DNA of 64,000 nucleotides from an uncultured Bryobacterales bacterium. GTDB lineage: Bacteria > Acidobacteriota > Terriglobia > Bryobacterales > UBA6623. Each line of letters opens with the position of its first letter. Position 1 is the stretch's first letter. Positions 37,844-46,981 of the stretch are shown piece by piece. The notes under the pieces are model-generated. The model was given only the letters and a program-made list of their open reading frames with translations, was not told the origin of the DNA and did no database searches. A program made the translations under genes and the position numbers. The stretch spans positions 496,001 through 560,000 of the forward strand of contig CATOTH010000001.1 of assembly GCA_951813065.1 (NCBI GenBank). Direction: 5' to 3'.

Positions 37844-39112
37844 CTAGACCCTTTTTGGCGTACTCCAATGGGTCCGATATCGCCGGCTCACGTGGAGGTT
37901 GGCCTCGTCATTGTCAATGGCCTGCTCCGACTCTTGATCGAACGCCACGTTGCGGCCAGTGCGAGCAATGATGTTGGCGAGATGGCAGTGCAGCGCTGAC
38001 AGGTGTCCCTTGGAAATGTCGGCGTTTGGCAGCTTGCGCGAGCGGACACAATCGACAAAGTTGCGCATATGGTCGTCTGACTCGTCGTCGGCATCATTGT
38101 GCTCCACGAGTTCTCCGCTCCGATCGAATAGCTTGTAACCCCATCTGCGATTCCAACGGCCGATCTGTACGGTGGCCTCGCTGCCATAGACTGCGACGCC
38201 GTTCTCCTGGCCATCCATTCCGTAGGGGTTCCAGATGCGCATTTCCCAAATCAATGCTTTCCCACCGTAGTCGAATGTGACATTCATCGTGTCGGGCGTC
38301 TGCTGGTCATCGTCGAAGAACAGCTTGCCGCCCATCCCACTCGCTGTCTTGGGGTAGTCGACGCCGAGAGCCCACCGCGCAATATCGATCTGGTGCGCAC
38401 CGTCATTGCCGGCATCGCCGGTCCCGAAGTGCCAGTGCCAGTGCCACTTGTAGTGGAAACGGTTCTCGTTGAAGGGAATCCAGGGCGCCGGGCCGAGCCA
38501 AGTGTCATAGTCGACTCCCTCCGGAACGGGAGAGTTCTCCTTGTGGCCGATGTTGTCACGCAACTGGACATCCCAAGCCTTTGCCATGACAACGTCGCCG
38601 ATTTTGCCGGACTTGATGATCTCTATCGCCTGGAGTGTCGACGGCCGACTGCGGGATTGCGTTCCGACCTGAACAATGCGTTTATTCCGACGGGCGGCGT
38701 CCACCATCAGTCGTCCTTCGCGTATGTTGTGCGAGGCCGGCTTCTCAACATAGACGTCCTTGCCCGCATCACAGGCGAGTATCGTCGCAGGGGCATGCCA
38801 GTGATCGGGAGTCGCGACGACAACCGCGTCAACTTCCGCGTCGTCGAACAAACGCCGCATATCATTCGTCGTCTTCGGCTTCGGCTTACCCGACTGGACG
38901 ATTACCTGATCAGCGCGTTCAAGGGATGCTTGATCCGCGTCGCAGAGGTGAGTCACGTTGACATCCGGAAGGCTTGTGTAGACGCCGAGCAATCCCCGCC
39001 CGCGGCCTCCCACGCCAATCATTCCGATGTTCACCTTGTCTGCTGCGGCCGCGCTCACACGCGCCGCGGACAATCCCGCCGCAGCAGCACCGAAGAAGTG
39101 TCGTCGGTCCAT
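37844..39112 (-). CDS. Exported Gfo/Idh/MocA-family oxidoreductase
   Basis: From the ATG at 39112, preceded by a perfect AGGAGG, the 422-residue protein begins with a twin-arginine-like signal (MDRRHFFGAAAAGLSAARVSAAAA). A Rossmann domain follows (NIGMIGVGGRGRGLLGVY), then the EKPASHNIREGR motif with the family Lys. The C-terminal sheet domain carries GTGDAGNDGAHQIDIARWALG. Members act on sugars, inositols or their acids with a tightly bound NAD(P). Export by Tat with cofactor bound would fit. It sits between the Oar-like receptor and a divergent beta-hydroxyacid dehydrogenase, suggesting carbohydrate oxidation. The substrate is unknown. Confidence 0.9.
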   Translation of the reverse strand: MDRRHFFGAAAAGLSAARVSAAAADKVNIGMIGVGGRGRGLLGVYTSLPDVNVTHLCDADQASLERADQVIVQSGKPKPKTTNDMRRLFDDAEVDAVVVATPDHWHAPATILACDAGKDVYVEKPASHNIREGRLMVDAARRNKRIVQVGTQSRSRPSTLQAIEIIKSGKIGDVVMAKAWDVQLRDNIGHKENSPVPEGVDYDTWLGPAPWIPFNENRFHYKWHWHWHFGTGDAGNDGAHQIDIARWALGVDYPKTASGMGGKLFFDDDQQTPDTMNVTFDYGGKALIWEMRIWNPYGMDGQENGVAVYGSEATVQIGRWNRRWGYKLFDRSGELVEHNDADDESDDHMRNFVDCVRSRKLPNADISKGHLSALHCHLANIIARTGRNVAFDQESEQAIDNDEANLHVSRRYRTHWSTPKRV

Positions 39113-39290
39113 TGATCCCTCCTGATCCCAAGGATTGACACTGCCGCCGAACGGGCTTTTCGAGCCCATTCTGGACAGTGATGGGCATCATAGCACGGGA
39201 CAGAACGAGCTGGATTTCTGCAATCACCGCGGGCAAGGCCGACGCTAGTTGGCGAGGATTGGCTACGATGAACCTCCATCCTCTAGCGGC

Positions 39291-40157
39291 ATGCCCCCCT
39301 TGCCTTCAGAAAAGATCGGGATCATCGGCCTCGGCCTGCTCGGTGCGGCTATCGCAAAGCGGCTCACCGAGGCCGGTTTCGCGGTATCCGGTTTCGACAT
39401 CAGCGAGGACTGCCGTGATCGCCTGGAAACTCTCGGAGGTCAAGCAGCGAAGTCAGCTCCCGAAGTGGCGGCTGCTTGCCGGTACATCATTTTCAGCTTG
39501 CCAGACTCGGATGTCGTCCGCACGGTCTTCGATGAGATCGAGACCACTCTGCAGGCTGGTTCGTGGATTCTGGATACCACGACCGGCGACCCGGATGAAA
39601 CCGTCCACTGCGGCAGACACCTGGCTGAACGGGGACACTTCTACCTGGACGCAACGATAGGCGGTTCAAGCAAGCAAGTTGCGGCCGGCGAGGCGATCGT
39701 GATCGTCGGCGGAGACGAGACAGCTTTCCAAAGCTGCTCGGGTATCCTGCGTTCGGTCGGAAGGCACGTGTTTCACGTCGGTCCGAGTGGCAGCGGGATC
39801 CGCATGAAGCTCGTATTTAACCTGGTCCTCGGGCTGAACCGGGCAGTTCTGGCCGAGAGTCTCGCATTTGCCTCACGATACGGTCTGTCGAGCAGCCAGG
39901 CCTTGGAGATTCTCAAGGTCGGCTCGTCTTACTCCCGTGTCATGGACACGAAGGGACCCAAGATGCTGGCACACGATTTCACGCCGGAGGCTCGGTTGAG
40001 CCAGCATCTCAAAGACGTGCATCTCATCCTTGCCGCCGGACAGAGTTGCGGTGCCAAGCTCCCGCTGTCGGAGTTGCATAGTCGACTGCTTGCGGATGCC
40101 GCGGATCTCGGATTCGGAGCAGCCGACAACAGCGCGATTATCGAATCGTTCGGCTAG
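39291..40157 (+). CDS. NAD(P)-dependent beta-hydroxyacid dehydrogenase (3-hydroxyisobutyrate dehydrogenase family)
   Basis: The 289-residue protein has the Rossmann motif GIIGLGLLGAAIAKRL. The substrate-binding motif region DATIGGSSKQVAAGEAIVIVGG is present (usually DAPVSGG in the family), as is the catalytic Lys in GSGIRMKLVFN. The C-terminal helical domain includes the DVHLILAAG segment. It would oxidise a 3-hydroxy acid such as a tartronate, glycerate or sugar-acid derivative. The frame is open from a TTG at 39249, but the ATG at 39291 begins just before the Rossmann strand. It is divergent from the Gfo/Idh/MocA gene across 178 bases. Confidence 0.88.
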   Translation: MPPLPSEKIGIIGLGLLGAAIAKRLTEAGFAVSGFDISEDCRDRLETLGGQAAKSAPEVAAACRYIIFSLPDSDVVRTVFDEIETTLQAGSWILDTTTGDPDETVHCGRHLAERGHFYLDATIGGSSKQVAAGEAIVIVGGDETAFQSCSGILRSVGRHVFHVGPSGSGIRMKLVFNLVLGLNRAVLAESLAFASRYGLSSSQALEILKVGSSYSRVMDTKGPKMLAHDFTPEARLSQHLKDVHLILAAGQSCGAKLPLSELHSRLLADAADLGFGAADNSAIIESFG

Positions 40158-40161
40158 TGGC

Positions 40162-41157
40162 TTATCGCGGGCTGGTGTCTGCAAACTCGCGAAAGAGCTG
40201 TTCGAGATCCTCAGGCGTTCTGGTCCCCTCGCGAATCACTATGCGGTACCGAAGAGTGGTCATCTCACCCTCGGGCAGGGTGAAACTGCCGTCATCGCCT
40301 GGGTGTCCGGTGAAACTAGCCAATCCGAACGGATTCGCCGAAAACAAGCTGTACCCGCGCGCATGCCAGCGTGTAGCATGCCGCAGGTTGGACGGGTGGT
40401 CGATCATGGTCGCCCCTACGTCCCTGCCATCGATGGTTGCTGAGTAGTCAACCCACCTCGCGGCCTTGCCCCAGATGTTCTCAGTGCCCGTCTGCCCCTC
40501 GGAATTCAGCAGAATGGCCCCACGATCCTGCCGAAACGCGTCGGCTAGCCGAACGGCGAACCCACCATCCTCGGTGTCTCCGAACCGAAGATCTCTTCCC
40601 TTGTCGGCGCGAACCGAAAGTGCCGCATCAATGAGAATGGCTTCGTCGGACATGGAAAAGGTGTAGACTCCCCGAAGGGTTCCGATGATTTCCTGCGTCT
40701 CGGTTTGCAAGCCGAGTTCCGCGGCAATCGATCCCCGCTCGCCTTCGGTTCGGTGTGTCGGCTCCGCTATCGGGACGATCAGGCCGGTCTTGTCACGGCC
40801 AAGTTCACGCCAGAAATCGTGGCCGTTAATGTCGCCGTGTCCGTACCAGATACCGCGATGCCAGTCGTGATCCCGCTCTTCGCCGGGGTGCGGGTCGATC
40901 GGATAGCCCCGCGAGATCACGAGGCCCGAGGAAGTCCGTAACGGATACAGGAACGGTTTGTCCCATTCTTCCTCGTAGTGGAATGCAGTGAACGGCCGCC
41001 CTTCGAGAAAGACCTCGATTCGCCCAGCATGCTTGGTGAAGGACACACCCTCGACCGGTTGTGAGTCCGAGCCCGACGCACTCTCCCCGACAGGCTCGCC
41101 GGAACACGCCGACAGAAAGAGAATCGAAGCTATCGAGCTGAGCACTGCCTTGCGCAC
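40162..41157 (-). CDS. DUF6807 (PmoA-family) lipoprotein
   Basis: The protein resembles the DUF6807 family, often labelled 'PmoA family' although unrelated to methane oxidation. Characteristic segments are HPGEERDHDWHRGIWYGHGDINGHDFW, ILLNSEGQTGTENIWGKAARWVDYSATIDG and TRWHARGYSLFSANPFGLASFTG. A beta-sandwich fold is expected. The GTG at 41157 (331 residues) gives a clean lipoprotein signal (KAVLSSIASILFLSAC) and has AGAGG upstream; an ATG at 41211 would add 18 basic residues. It converges with the dehydrogenase gene, 4 bases apart. Family members often lie in sugar-utilisation loci, which fits this neighbourhood. Confidence 0.82.
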   Translation of the reverse strand: MRKAVLSSIASILFLSACSGEPVGESASGSDSQPVEGVSFTKHAGRIEVFLEGRPFTAFHYEEEWDKPFLYPLRTSSGLVISRGYPIDPHPGEERDHDWHRGIWYGHGDINGHDFWRELGRDKTGLIVPIAEPTHRTEGERGSIAAELGLQTETQEIIGTLRGVYTFSMSDEAILIDAALSVRADKGRDLRFGDTEDGGFAVRLADAFRQDRGAILLNSEGQTGTENIWGKAARWVDYSATIDGRDVGATMIDHPSNLRHATRWHARGYSLFSANPFGLASFTGHPGDDGSFTLPEGEMTTLRYRIVIREGTRTPEDLEQLFREFADTSPR

Positions 41158-41673
41158 AATCAGGCACCTCTTCTTTCGGTTTGCTTTGGCACGGTGTTCT
41201 TCCTGGCCCATGCGGGTGCGTCCGACGCGTTCCGTCCGTCCGGGGACGAAGCAGGTCTATGGCTCTAGGTTCCTCGAGCTGGGTGATTCGGAACCTACAC
41301 CGGGAACTCCCAAACTCCTCGCCCAGAGCAACGGAATCCAAGCGAGTCGCCCGCACTGGCTGCCAGCTTTGACCCGCATCCAGCAAGGCAATCTGTGATC
41401 CCGAGATTCTCCGCCCACCGCCCGTCGATTTCGACGCGGGCATCCGCGTCCCCATCGTCAACAGGTGTCGAGCGAAAGATACCATTGCTGTAGGACGCTG
41501 TCAAGGATTCGACACCTGCCCGGGTGCACGACATCGTTTTGCATGCCCGGGAAGATAGCGAGGGTTGGTGGCATGAAGCAGGCTGAGGTTGCGGGTTCGA
41601 TCCAAGCACGGGGAGCCTGAGGGGTCTAAGCTACTCCCAAGCACCCTTGAGATCGAGTATTGCCTGGTGTTCC
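41158..41673. other. Intergenic region left of the ISKra4-like element
   Basis: No gene was supported in this gap of about 500 bases. A stretch near 41588-41640 (gaggttgcgggttcgatcc) resembles a tRNA T-arm but lacks the rest of a tRNA. Confidence 0.35.
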
Positions 41674-41681
41674 GCGCTGGC

Positions 41682-41709
41682 TTGACGGTCTGGTTGTTAG
41701 TGATATACA
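41682..41709 (+). promoter_or_regulatory. Promoter of the ISKra4-like transposase
   Basis: TTGACG at 41682-41687 and TATACA at 41704-41709 are 16 bases apart, about 22 bases before the ORF A start. The -10 element sits inside a perfect 7-bp inverted repeat at 41696-41714. Confidence 0.55.
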
Positions 41710-41714
41710 CTAAC
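41696..41714. repeat. Operator-like inverted repeat over the -10 box
   Basis: GTTAGTG (41696-41702) and CACTAAC (41708-41714) form a perfect 7-bp inverted repeat around ATATA. It overlaps the -10 region, as an autorepressor site of the element might. Confidence 0.5.
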
Positions 41715-41731
41715 AATATAGGAGCCGCTCC

Positions 41732-43440
41732 ATGCCCGATCCCCCTGATCCCTCCGCCCTGTCCGCCCGTCGCGACGAACTCCGTCGGCAACTGGCCGCC
41801 ATCGGCGATTTGCGCCCCGGCTCCCTCGTGCAGAACTACCGCCGCTGCGGCCGACCCGATTGCTTCTGTGCCGACAAGCAGCACCGCGGCCACGGCCCCT
41901 ACTGGCTGCTCACTTGGGCGGTCGCCGGCAAGACCCGCAGCCGCTCGATCCCCGCTGCGCAGGTCGCTGCGACCCAGGCGCAGATCGCCGAGTGCCAGCG
42001 TCTGCGACGCCTCGTCGCGGACCTGATCGCGGTCAGCGACGACTTGTGCCAAGCGCGGCTCAAGCCCAGCACCAGCGCGGTAAAAAAAAAGCCTGCCAGC
42101 AAGAGTTCGCCCCGGCGCTGGAAGCCGAAATCGCCCGCCTCGTAGCCCCCGGGGCGGTCGATCAGCTCGACTTCGAGGCGGTCGAGACCGGTGTCCGGCG
42201 GCGCGCCCTGCAGTTGGCCGCCCGGGCGGTCGAGCGGCGTCTCAACGCCGACCGTTCCGACGGCACGGCCCGCACGCAGCCCTGCTCCTGCGGGCGCGCG
42301 GCGCGCTTCGCCGGCCGCCATCCCAAGACCTTCGAGACCGCCCTCGGGCCGGTGACCATCGAGCGCGCCTACTACCATTGCCGCCCCTGCGGTCAGGGCT
42401 GGTTTCCGCGCGACCAGGCGCTGGGCATGGCCGGCACCAGCCTGTCTCCGGCCGTGACCCGCATGACGGGCTCGGCTGCCGCGGTGGCGAGCTTCGCGAC
42501 CGCTGCCAACTTGCTGCACGAGTTGGCCGCCGTGCGCGTGAATGCCAAGCGCGTCGAACGGGTCGCCGAGGCTCTGGGGCACGAGGTGGCCGCTGCCGAG
42601 CAGGCCGCCGTGTTCGCCCCCGAACCCCCGGCTGCTCCCACCATGTATCTGGGGGTGGACGGCACGGGCGTGCCGATGCGCCCGCCGGAGGTGGTGGGCC
42701 GGCCCGGCAAGCGCAGCGACGGCTCGGCCTCCACGCGCGAGGCGAAGCTGGTCGTGATCTGGACCGCAGAACAGTGCGACCAGGACGGTCTGCCGGTCTG
42801 CGACGAGGGCTCGGTCACCTATTCGGCGGCGATTGACAGCGCCGCCGCGCGCGACACCGATGCGACCCCGGCCGCCTTCACCCTGCGCTTGCGACGCGAG
42901 GCCGAGCGGCGCGGCTTCCCGGATGCGGCCTGCCAGGTCTTCCTCGGCGACGGCGCGAAATGGATTTGGGGCGCGGCGACGGAGATGGTCCCCGACGCGA
43001 TTCAGATCGTGGACTTCTTCCACGTCTCGGAGAAGCTGTGGGACGTCGCCCGGGCCCTCTTCCCCGCCGACCGCGACAACGCCCAGGCGTGGGCCGATGC
43101 GCGCTGCGAGGAACTCAAGACCGGCGCTCTGGACGGGGTGCTGGCGACCCTGCGTGCGCATGCGGACCACTGCGAGGAAGCCGCCAAGGCCGTGCACTAC
43201 ATCGCCACCAACCGCGAGCGCATGCGCTACGCCGAGTTCCGCGCCCAAGGCCTGCAGATCGGCTCCGGCGTGGTCGAGGGGGGCTGCAAGACGGTCGTGG
43301 GCCGCCTCAAGCAGTCCGGCATGCACTGGACCAAGGACGGAGCCGAAGGGATCCTCGCCCTGCGCACCTGCATCCTGGGCGGACGCTACGAGGATTTCTG
43401 GGCTTGGCGAACAGAGTCACGGGTCACGGCAGCCGCGTGA
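41732..43440 (+). CDS. ISKra4-family transposase, made by -1 frameshift
   Basis: ORF A (41732-42145) encodes the small N-terminal DUF6788-like domain (NYRRCGRPDCFCADKQHRGHGPYWLL). ORF B continues in the -1 frame to 43440 and contains a Cys-rich segment (CSCGRAAR, YYHCRPCGQGWFP), LGVDGTGVPM (first Asp), QVFLGDGAKWIW and QIVDFFHVSEKLWD, and near the end LQIGSGVVEGGCKTVVGRLKQSGMHW with the catalytic Glu. The frames meet at a run of nine A (42082-42090) followed by G, giving the canonical slippery heptamer A_AAA_AAG in the ORF A frame, as known for this family. The fused product is about 569 residues. The gene appears intact and could be active. Confidence 0.9.
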
Positions 43441-43707
43441 CGGCAAACCGCGTGCTTGCCAGCGCTGAGCCGCCCCTCCATCCAGGTCGAACCAACTGCC
43501 CTGGATCGAGACAGCGACTTGCTACCCGATCCCGGACCCCAGCGGCACCCGTCGTTCCACCGCAAATCGCCACACGCAAAACTGACCCACTTCGAACCCC
43601 CAGAAATCCGAGAAATCAAAATGATGTCGCGCACACCACCTGCCCCGCTGCAAGAACTTGCCAAGATAGTCATGGCGGGCAGCAGTGATCCTGGAACGAA
43701 CCGACGT

Positions 43708-45408
43708 ATGCCAGTTCTGAAGCGACTTTCAGCCTCTACCGCAGTCCTTCTGGGGTGGACGATGTGCTCCGGGGCAGAGCCCGTTCAGCCGATTCCGAGC
43801 GACACCGAAATCCGCCGAATTCTAGTGGAGCGGATTGACGAGGAAGCTCGGAGCATTGGCATCGTCGTCGGGGTAGTTGAATCCGGGGACCGCCGCGTCG
43901 TTAGCTACGGGCGCCTTCATGCAGGCAGCGAAAGCAGGCCGAACGGCGACACCGTGTTCGAGATCGGCTCCATTACCAAGGTGTTCACATCAACCGTCTT
44001 AACCAACTTCGTCGCGCAGGGAGCGCTCGCGTTCGAAACACCGGTTCAAGATCTTCTCGGCTCTGACGTGCGTGTGCCAACCCGGGATGGATCCGAGATC
44101 ACCCTGCTCCACCTCGCAACCCACAGTTCAGGATTGCCCCGCCTACCTAGCAACCTCGACCCGAAGGATCCGGCAAACCCTTACGCGGACTACACCGTCG
44201 ACCAACTGCACGCCTTTCTGGCGTCGCACGAGCTAACTCGGGACATCGGAGAACGAGTCGAGTACTCAAATCTCGGAGTCGGGCTGCTAGGGCACGCGCT
44301 GGCCCGCAGGATGGGCACAGATTACGAGACCCTAGTATCGACGCAGTTGCTAGAACCGCTGGGGATGGTTGATACCTCAATCGCCTTGACACCACTTCTG
44401 CGGGATCGGCTCGCGGTCGGCCATGATAGAGCGCTGGAACCGGCCGCCAACTGGGACCTCCCTACTCTTGCAGGAGCCGGCGCGTTACGTTCTACGACAA
44501 ACGACCTGCTGACGTTCGTCGAAGCGAATCTTGACCTTGGGGATTCCCCGCTGCAACAGGCTATGGCGGAAACCCACGTCACCCAGCGGCCATTTCCCGC
44601 GCCGAACATGGAAATCGGGCTCGGATGGCTCATCCGCTCCGAGCATGACCGCCAGATCATCTGGCACAACGGCGGCACCGGTGGGTACCGCTCGTTCATC
44701 GGCTTCGACCTCGCATCCCGAAGCGGCGTCGTGGTGCTGTCAAACACTGCAACCAGTGTCGATGACCTGGGCTTCCATCTGCTGGATTCTCGATTCGAAC
44801 TCTCTACGCCTCCCCCGCAACGGACCGGGATCGAGATGGATCCGGTGATCTACGACGAGTACACCGGTCGGTATCAGTTGGCCAAGGGCATCCTGGCGAC
44901 CGTGACTCAGGAGAACGAACGACTCTTCGTGCAGCTGACCGGGCAACCTCGGCTCGAGATGATTCCAGAGTCGGAAACCAGCTTCTTCCTACGCGCCGTC
45001 GAAGCTCAAGTCTCGTTCGGACGAGACGATCGCGGCACAGTGGACCATCTCGTGATTCATCAGAATGGACTCGACCAACGAGCGGTGAGACTGGCCGAAG
45101 GTGTCGATTCGGTTGTGTACGGACCGACCGAGACGGTTTCCGTGCCCGAAACTACGTTGCAGCGGTACGTCGGCCGATACGCGCTTCAGCCAGGGTTCGA
45201 CATCACCGTGACCCTCAATGAGGGACAGCTTTGGGCGCAAGTGACAGGCCAGCAGAGCATCGAGATCTTCGCTTCCTCCGAGACGGAATTCTTCTACCGC
45301 GTGGTGGACGCTCGGATTACCTTTTTCGTGGATGGCGACGGCTCGGCATCCTCGTTAGCGCTGCATCAGGCGGGTCGGACCTTAAGCGCCCGAAGACTAC
45401 CCGACTAG
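43708..45408 (+). CDS. Exported class C beta-lactamase-like serine hydrolase
   Basis: From the ATG at 43708 the 566-residue protein has a signal peptide (LKRLSASTAVLLGWTMCSGA) and a PF00144-type beta-lactamase/DD-peptidase domain. The catalytic Ser88 and Lys91 are in GSITKV, Tyr186 and Asn188 in YSNLG, and His320 begins HNGGTGG (the third motif). The C-terminal 200 residues hold two similar beta-rich repeats (ERLFVQLTGQPRLEMIPESETSFFLRAVEAQVSF and QLWAQVTGQQSIEIFASSETEFFYRVVDARITF), as in many DUF3471-tailed esterases. It may be an esterase or peptidase rather than a drug-resistance enzyme. The frame is open further upstream to 43456, next to the ISKra4 end. Confidence 0.88.
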   Translation: MPVLKRLSASTAVLLGWTMCSGAEPVQPIPSDTEIRRILVERIDEEARSIGIVVGVVESGDRRVVSYGRLHAGSESRPNGDTVFEIGSITKVFTSTVLTNFVAQGALAFETPVQDLLGSDVRVPTRDGSEITLLHLATHSSGLPRLPSNLDPKDPANPYADYTVDQLHAFLASHELTRDIGERVEYSNLGVGLLGHALARRMGTDYETLVSTQLLEPLGMVDTSIALTPLLRDRLAVGHDRALEPAANWDLPTLAGAGALRSTTNDLLTFVEANLDLGDSPLQQAMAETHVTQRPFPAPNMEIGLGWLIRSEHDRQIIWHNGGTGGYRSFIGFDLASRSGVVVLSNTATSVDDLGFHLLDSRFELSTPPPQRTGIEMDPVIYDEYTGRYQLAKGILATVTQENERLFVQLTGQPRLEMIPESETSFFLRAVEAQVSFGRDDRGTVDHLVIHQNGLDQRAVRLAEGVDSVVYGPTETVSVPETTLQRYVGRYALQPGFDITVTLNEGQLWAQVTGQQSIEIFASSETEFFYRVVDARITFFVDGDGSASSLALHQAGRTLSARRLPD

Positions 45409-45522
45409 AGACACTTTGCACTGACCGGCTGTCGTCACCGTCGACTGGCGCTGAAACGGTTGGGTTGGTCAAGCCGCGCGCACGAGCTACGATGCTGGTC
45501 GCGAAAGATCGTGCGCCAGCCA

Positions 45523-46950
45523 ATGCGATTCCTCCGTTCGAGCAGCCGACCAGGTTCCGGGGCATGCCTCGCGCTAGCTGCATTCCTGGTGCCCATCCTA
45601 GATGCGCGGCCACCGAACATCATCTTTCTGTACGCCGATGACCAATCGTCGTGGTCCGTCGGCGCCCTGGGCAACAGTCAATCCAGAACGCCCGCCATCG
45701 ACCGTCTCTATGCGGAGGGGATGGGACTGACTAACGCCTTCACGACAACACCCGTTTGCAGCCCATCGCGAGCCGGGCTAATCGCAAGCCGATTCGGTAC
45801 GGAAATCGGTATCACCGACTATCTGAACCATTCCCAAGAACCCGACAACGGCCTCGACCTTAGTCTGCCGACTTGGCCGAAGCTGCTGCAGGCAGCGGGA
45901 TACAAGACGGCGTTCGTGGGCAAGTGGCACTTGGGAATCCTGGACCGGTTTCTCCCAACAAATTTCGGATACGACCGGTTCTACGGTTTTCGTGTGGGTG
46001 GTTCCACCTCGAAGGATCCCCAGGTGGAGGCTGAAGGCGTTACGCGGGTCGTTGAGGGCTTCACGCCTGACATATTGACTGACGAAGCAATCCGATTCGT
46101 GCGTTCCGCCGGCAGCGCACCCTTCTTGCTGAGCCTCCATTTCTGGGCACCTCATGCCAACACCTCCAACCGGACTCCAGACGGGGACCGGACCTGGCTG
46201 CCTTTGAGAGATGTCGACTGGAATCCCTTCCGACAGCTGGATGTCGCTCTGCCACAGCCTGGGTATCCCCGGCTCGACATCCCACGAGCCAAGCGCATGA
46301 TGGCGGAATACCTCGGATCCGTGGCAAGTCTGGACCGCAACGTCGGGCGCCTGCTCGCAGTGCTGGACGAACTGGGCATCGAGGACAACACGGTCGTCAT
46401 ATTCACCAGCGATCACGGGTTCAACATGGGTCACAACGGCATCTGGCACAAGGGCAATGGACGATGGCTGCTCACAGACAACCGCGGGTACCGATCCAAC
46501 ATGTATGACCACTCGATCCGGGTCCCAGCCGTTGTTCGCTGGCCGGACCGAATTCCGGCAAGGTCAACTGCCGACGAGATCGTTCTCAACCTTGACTGGT
46601 TCCCGACAATCCTGGCCATAGCAGACATCGAGCCGCCGGAAGGCGCTGTCATCCGAGGAAAGAGCTTCCTGCCGGTTCTCGAACGACAACCGGCCCCCTG
46701 GCGAAGATCGTTTTACGGCGAATACCGCCAACTGCACCAAGAAGAGGTGGATCTGCGCATGTGGCGCACTCCCGAATGGAAGCTGGTGCGCAGCAGCCGC
46801 CCGGGAATGGACGAGCTTTACAACCTTCGCGCCGATCCAGGTGAACACACAAACTTGGTCGACGACGCCAGCCCGGAAGTCCGCGCAATTCGGGCCGAAT
46901 TGGAGACCGCTCTTCGCCTGCAAATGCAGAAAATAGAGAGACGGCCTTGA
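45523..46950 (+). CDS. Exported sulfatase (formylglycine-dependent)
   Basis: From the ATG at 45523 the protein has 475 residues, with a signal peptide (ACLALAAFLVPILDA). The metal-binding start is PNIIFLYADDQ, and the sulfatase signature TTPVCSPSRAGL contains Cys79, which would be converted to formylglycine. Later elements include GKWHLG and TSDHGFNMGHNGIWHKG. It probably removes sulfate from a glycan outside the cytoplasm and needs a maturation enzyme encoded elsewhere. It lies between the serine hydrolase and the DUF1549/1553 cytochrome on the same strand, likely in one operon. The frame opens at a TTG at 45460, which would hide the signal. Confidence 0.92.
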   Translation: MRFLRSSSRPGSGACLALAAFLVPILDARPPNIIFLYADDQSSWSVGALGNSQSRTPAIDRLYAEGMGLTNAFTTTPVCSPSRAGLIASRFGTEIGITDYLNHSQEPDNGLDLSLPTWPKLLQAAGYKTAFVGKWHLGILDRFLPTNFGYDRFYGFRVGGSTSKDPQVEAEGVTRVVEGFTPDILTDEAIRFVRSAGSAPFLLSLHFWAPHANTSNRTPDGDRTWLPLRDVDWNPFRQLDVALPQPGYPRLDIPRAKRMMAEYLGSVASLDRNVGRLLAVLDELGIEDNTVVIFTSDHGFNMGHNGIWHKGNGRWLLTDNRGYRSNMYDHSIRVPAVVRWPDRIPARSTADEIVLNLDWFPTILAIADIEPPEGAVIRGKSFLPVLERQPAPWRRSFYGEYRQLHQEEVDLRMWRTPEWKLVRSSRPGMDELYNLRADPGEHTNLVDDASPEVRAIRAELETALRLQMQKIERRP

Positions 46951-46981
46951 TCGGTTCGTTCCGGTGCGAGAGAATCAGATC

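Larger units (their letters stand above)
41674..43465 (+). mobile_element. ISKra4-family insertion sequence (ends approximate)
   Basis: The element is defined by its transposase. The ends are tentative and rest on a short shared motif, GCGCTGGC at 41674-41681 and its complement-like GCCAGCGC at 43458-43465, with a few further matches around it. No target duplication could be identified with confidence. The right end would lie about 240 bases before the serine hydrolase start. Confidence 0.6.

Noticed and set aside
40162..41157. Subunit of methane monooxygenase (PmoA label)
   Set aside because: The common database label for DUF6807 is misleading. This is a soluble lipoprotein without the membrane helices or metal sites of PmoA.
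41588..41640. T-arm-like GGTTGCGGGTTCGATCC before the ISKra4 element
   Set aside because: No anticodon arm, D-arm or acceptor stem could be fitted, so a tRNA gene is not supported.
41899..43326. Minus-strand frame of 475 codons opposite the ISKra4 transposase
   Set aside because: It is a shadow ORF, rich in Gly, Ala, Arg and His, without motifs. The plus-strand frame has clear family motifs.
43708..45408. Beta-lactam resistance gene
   Set aside because: The class C-type motifs are present, but the length, the two C-terminal repeats and the operon context fit an esterase or peptidase of the same superfamily better.
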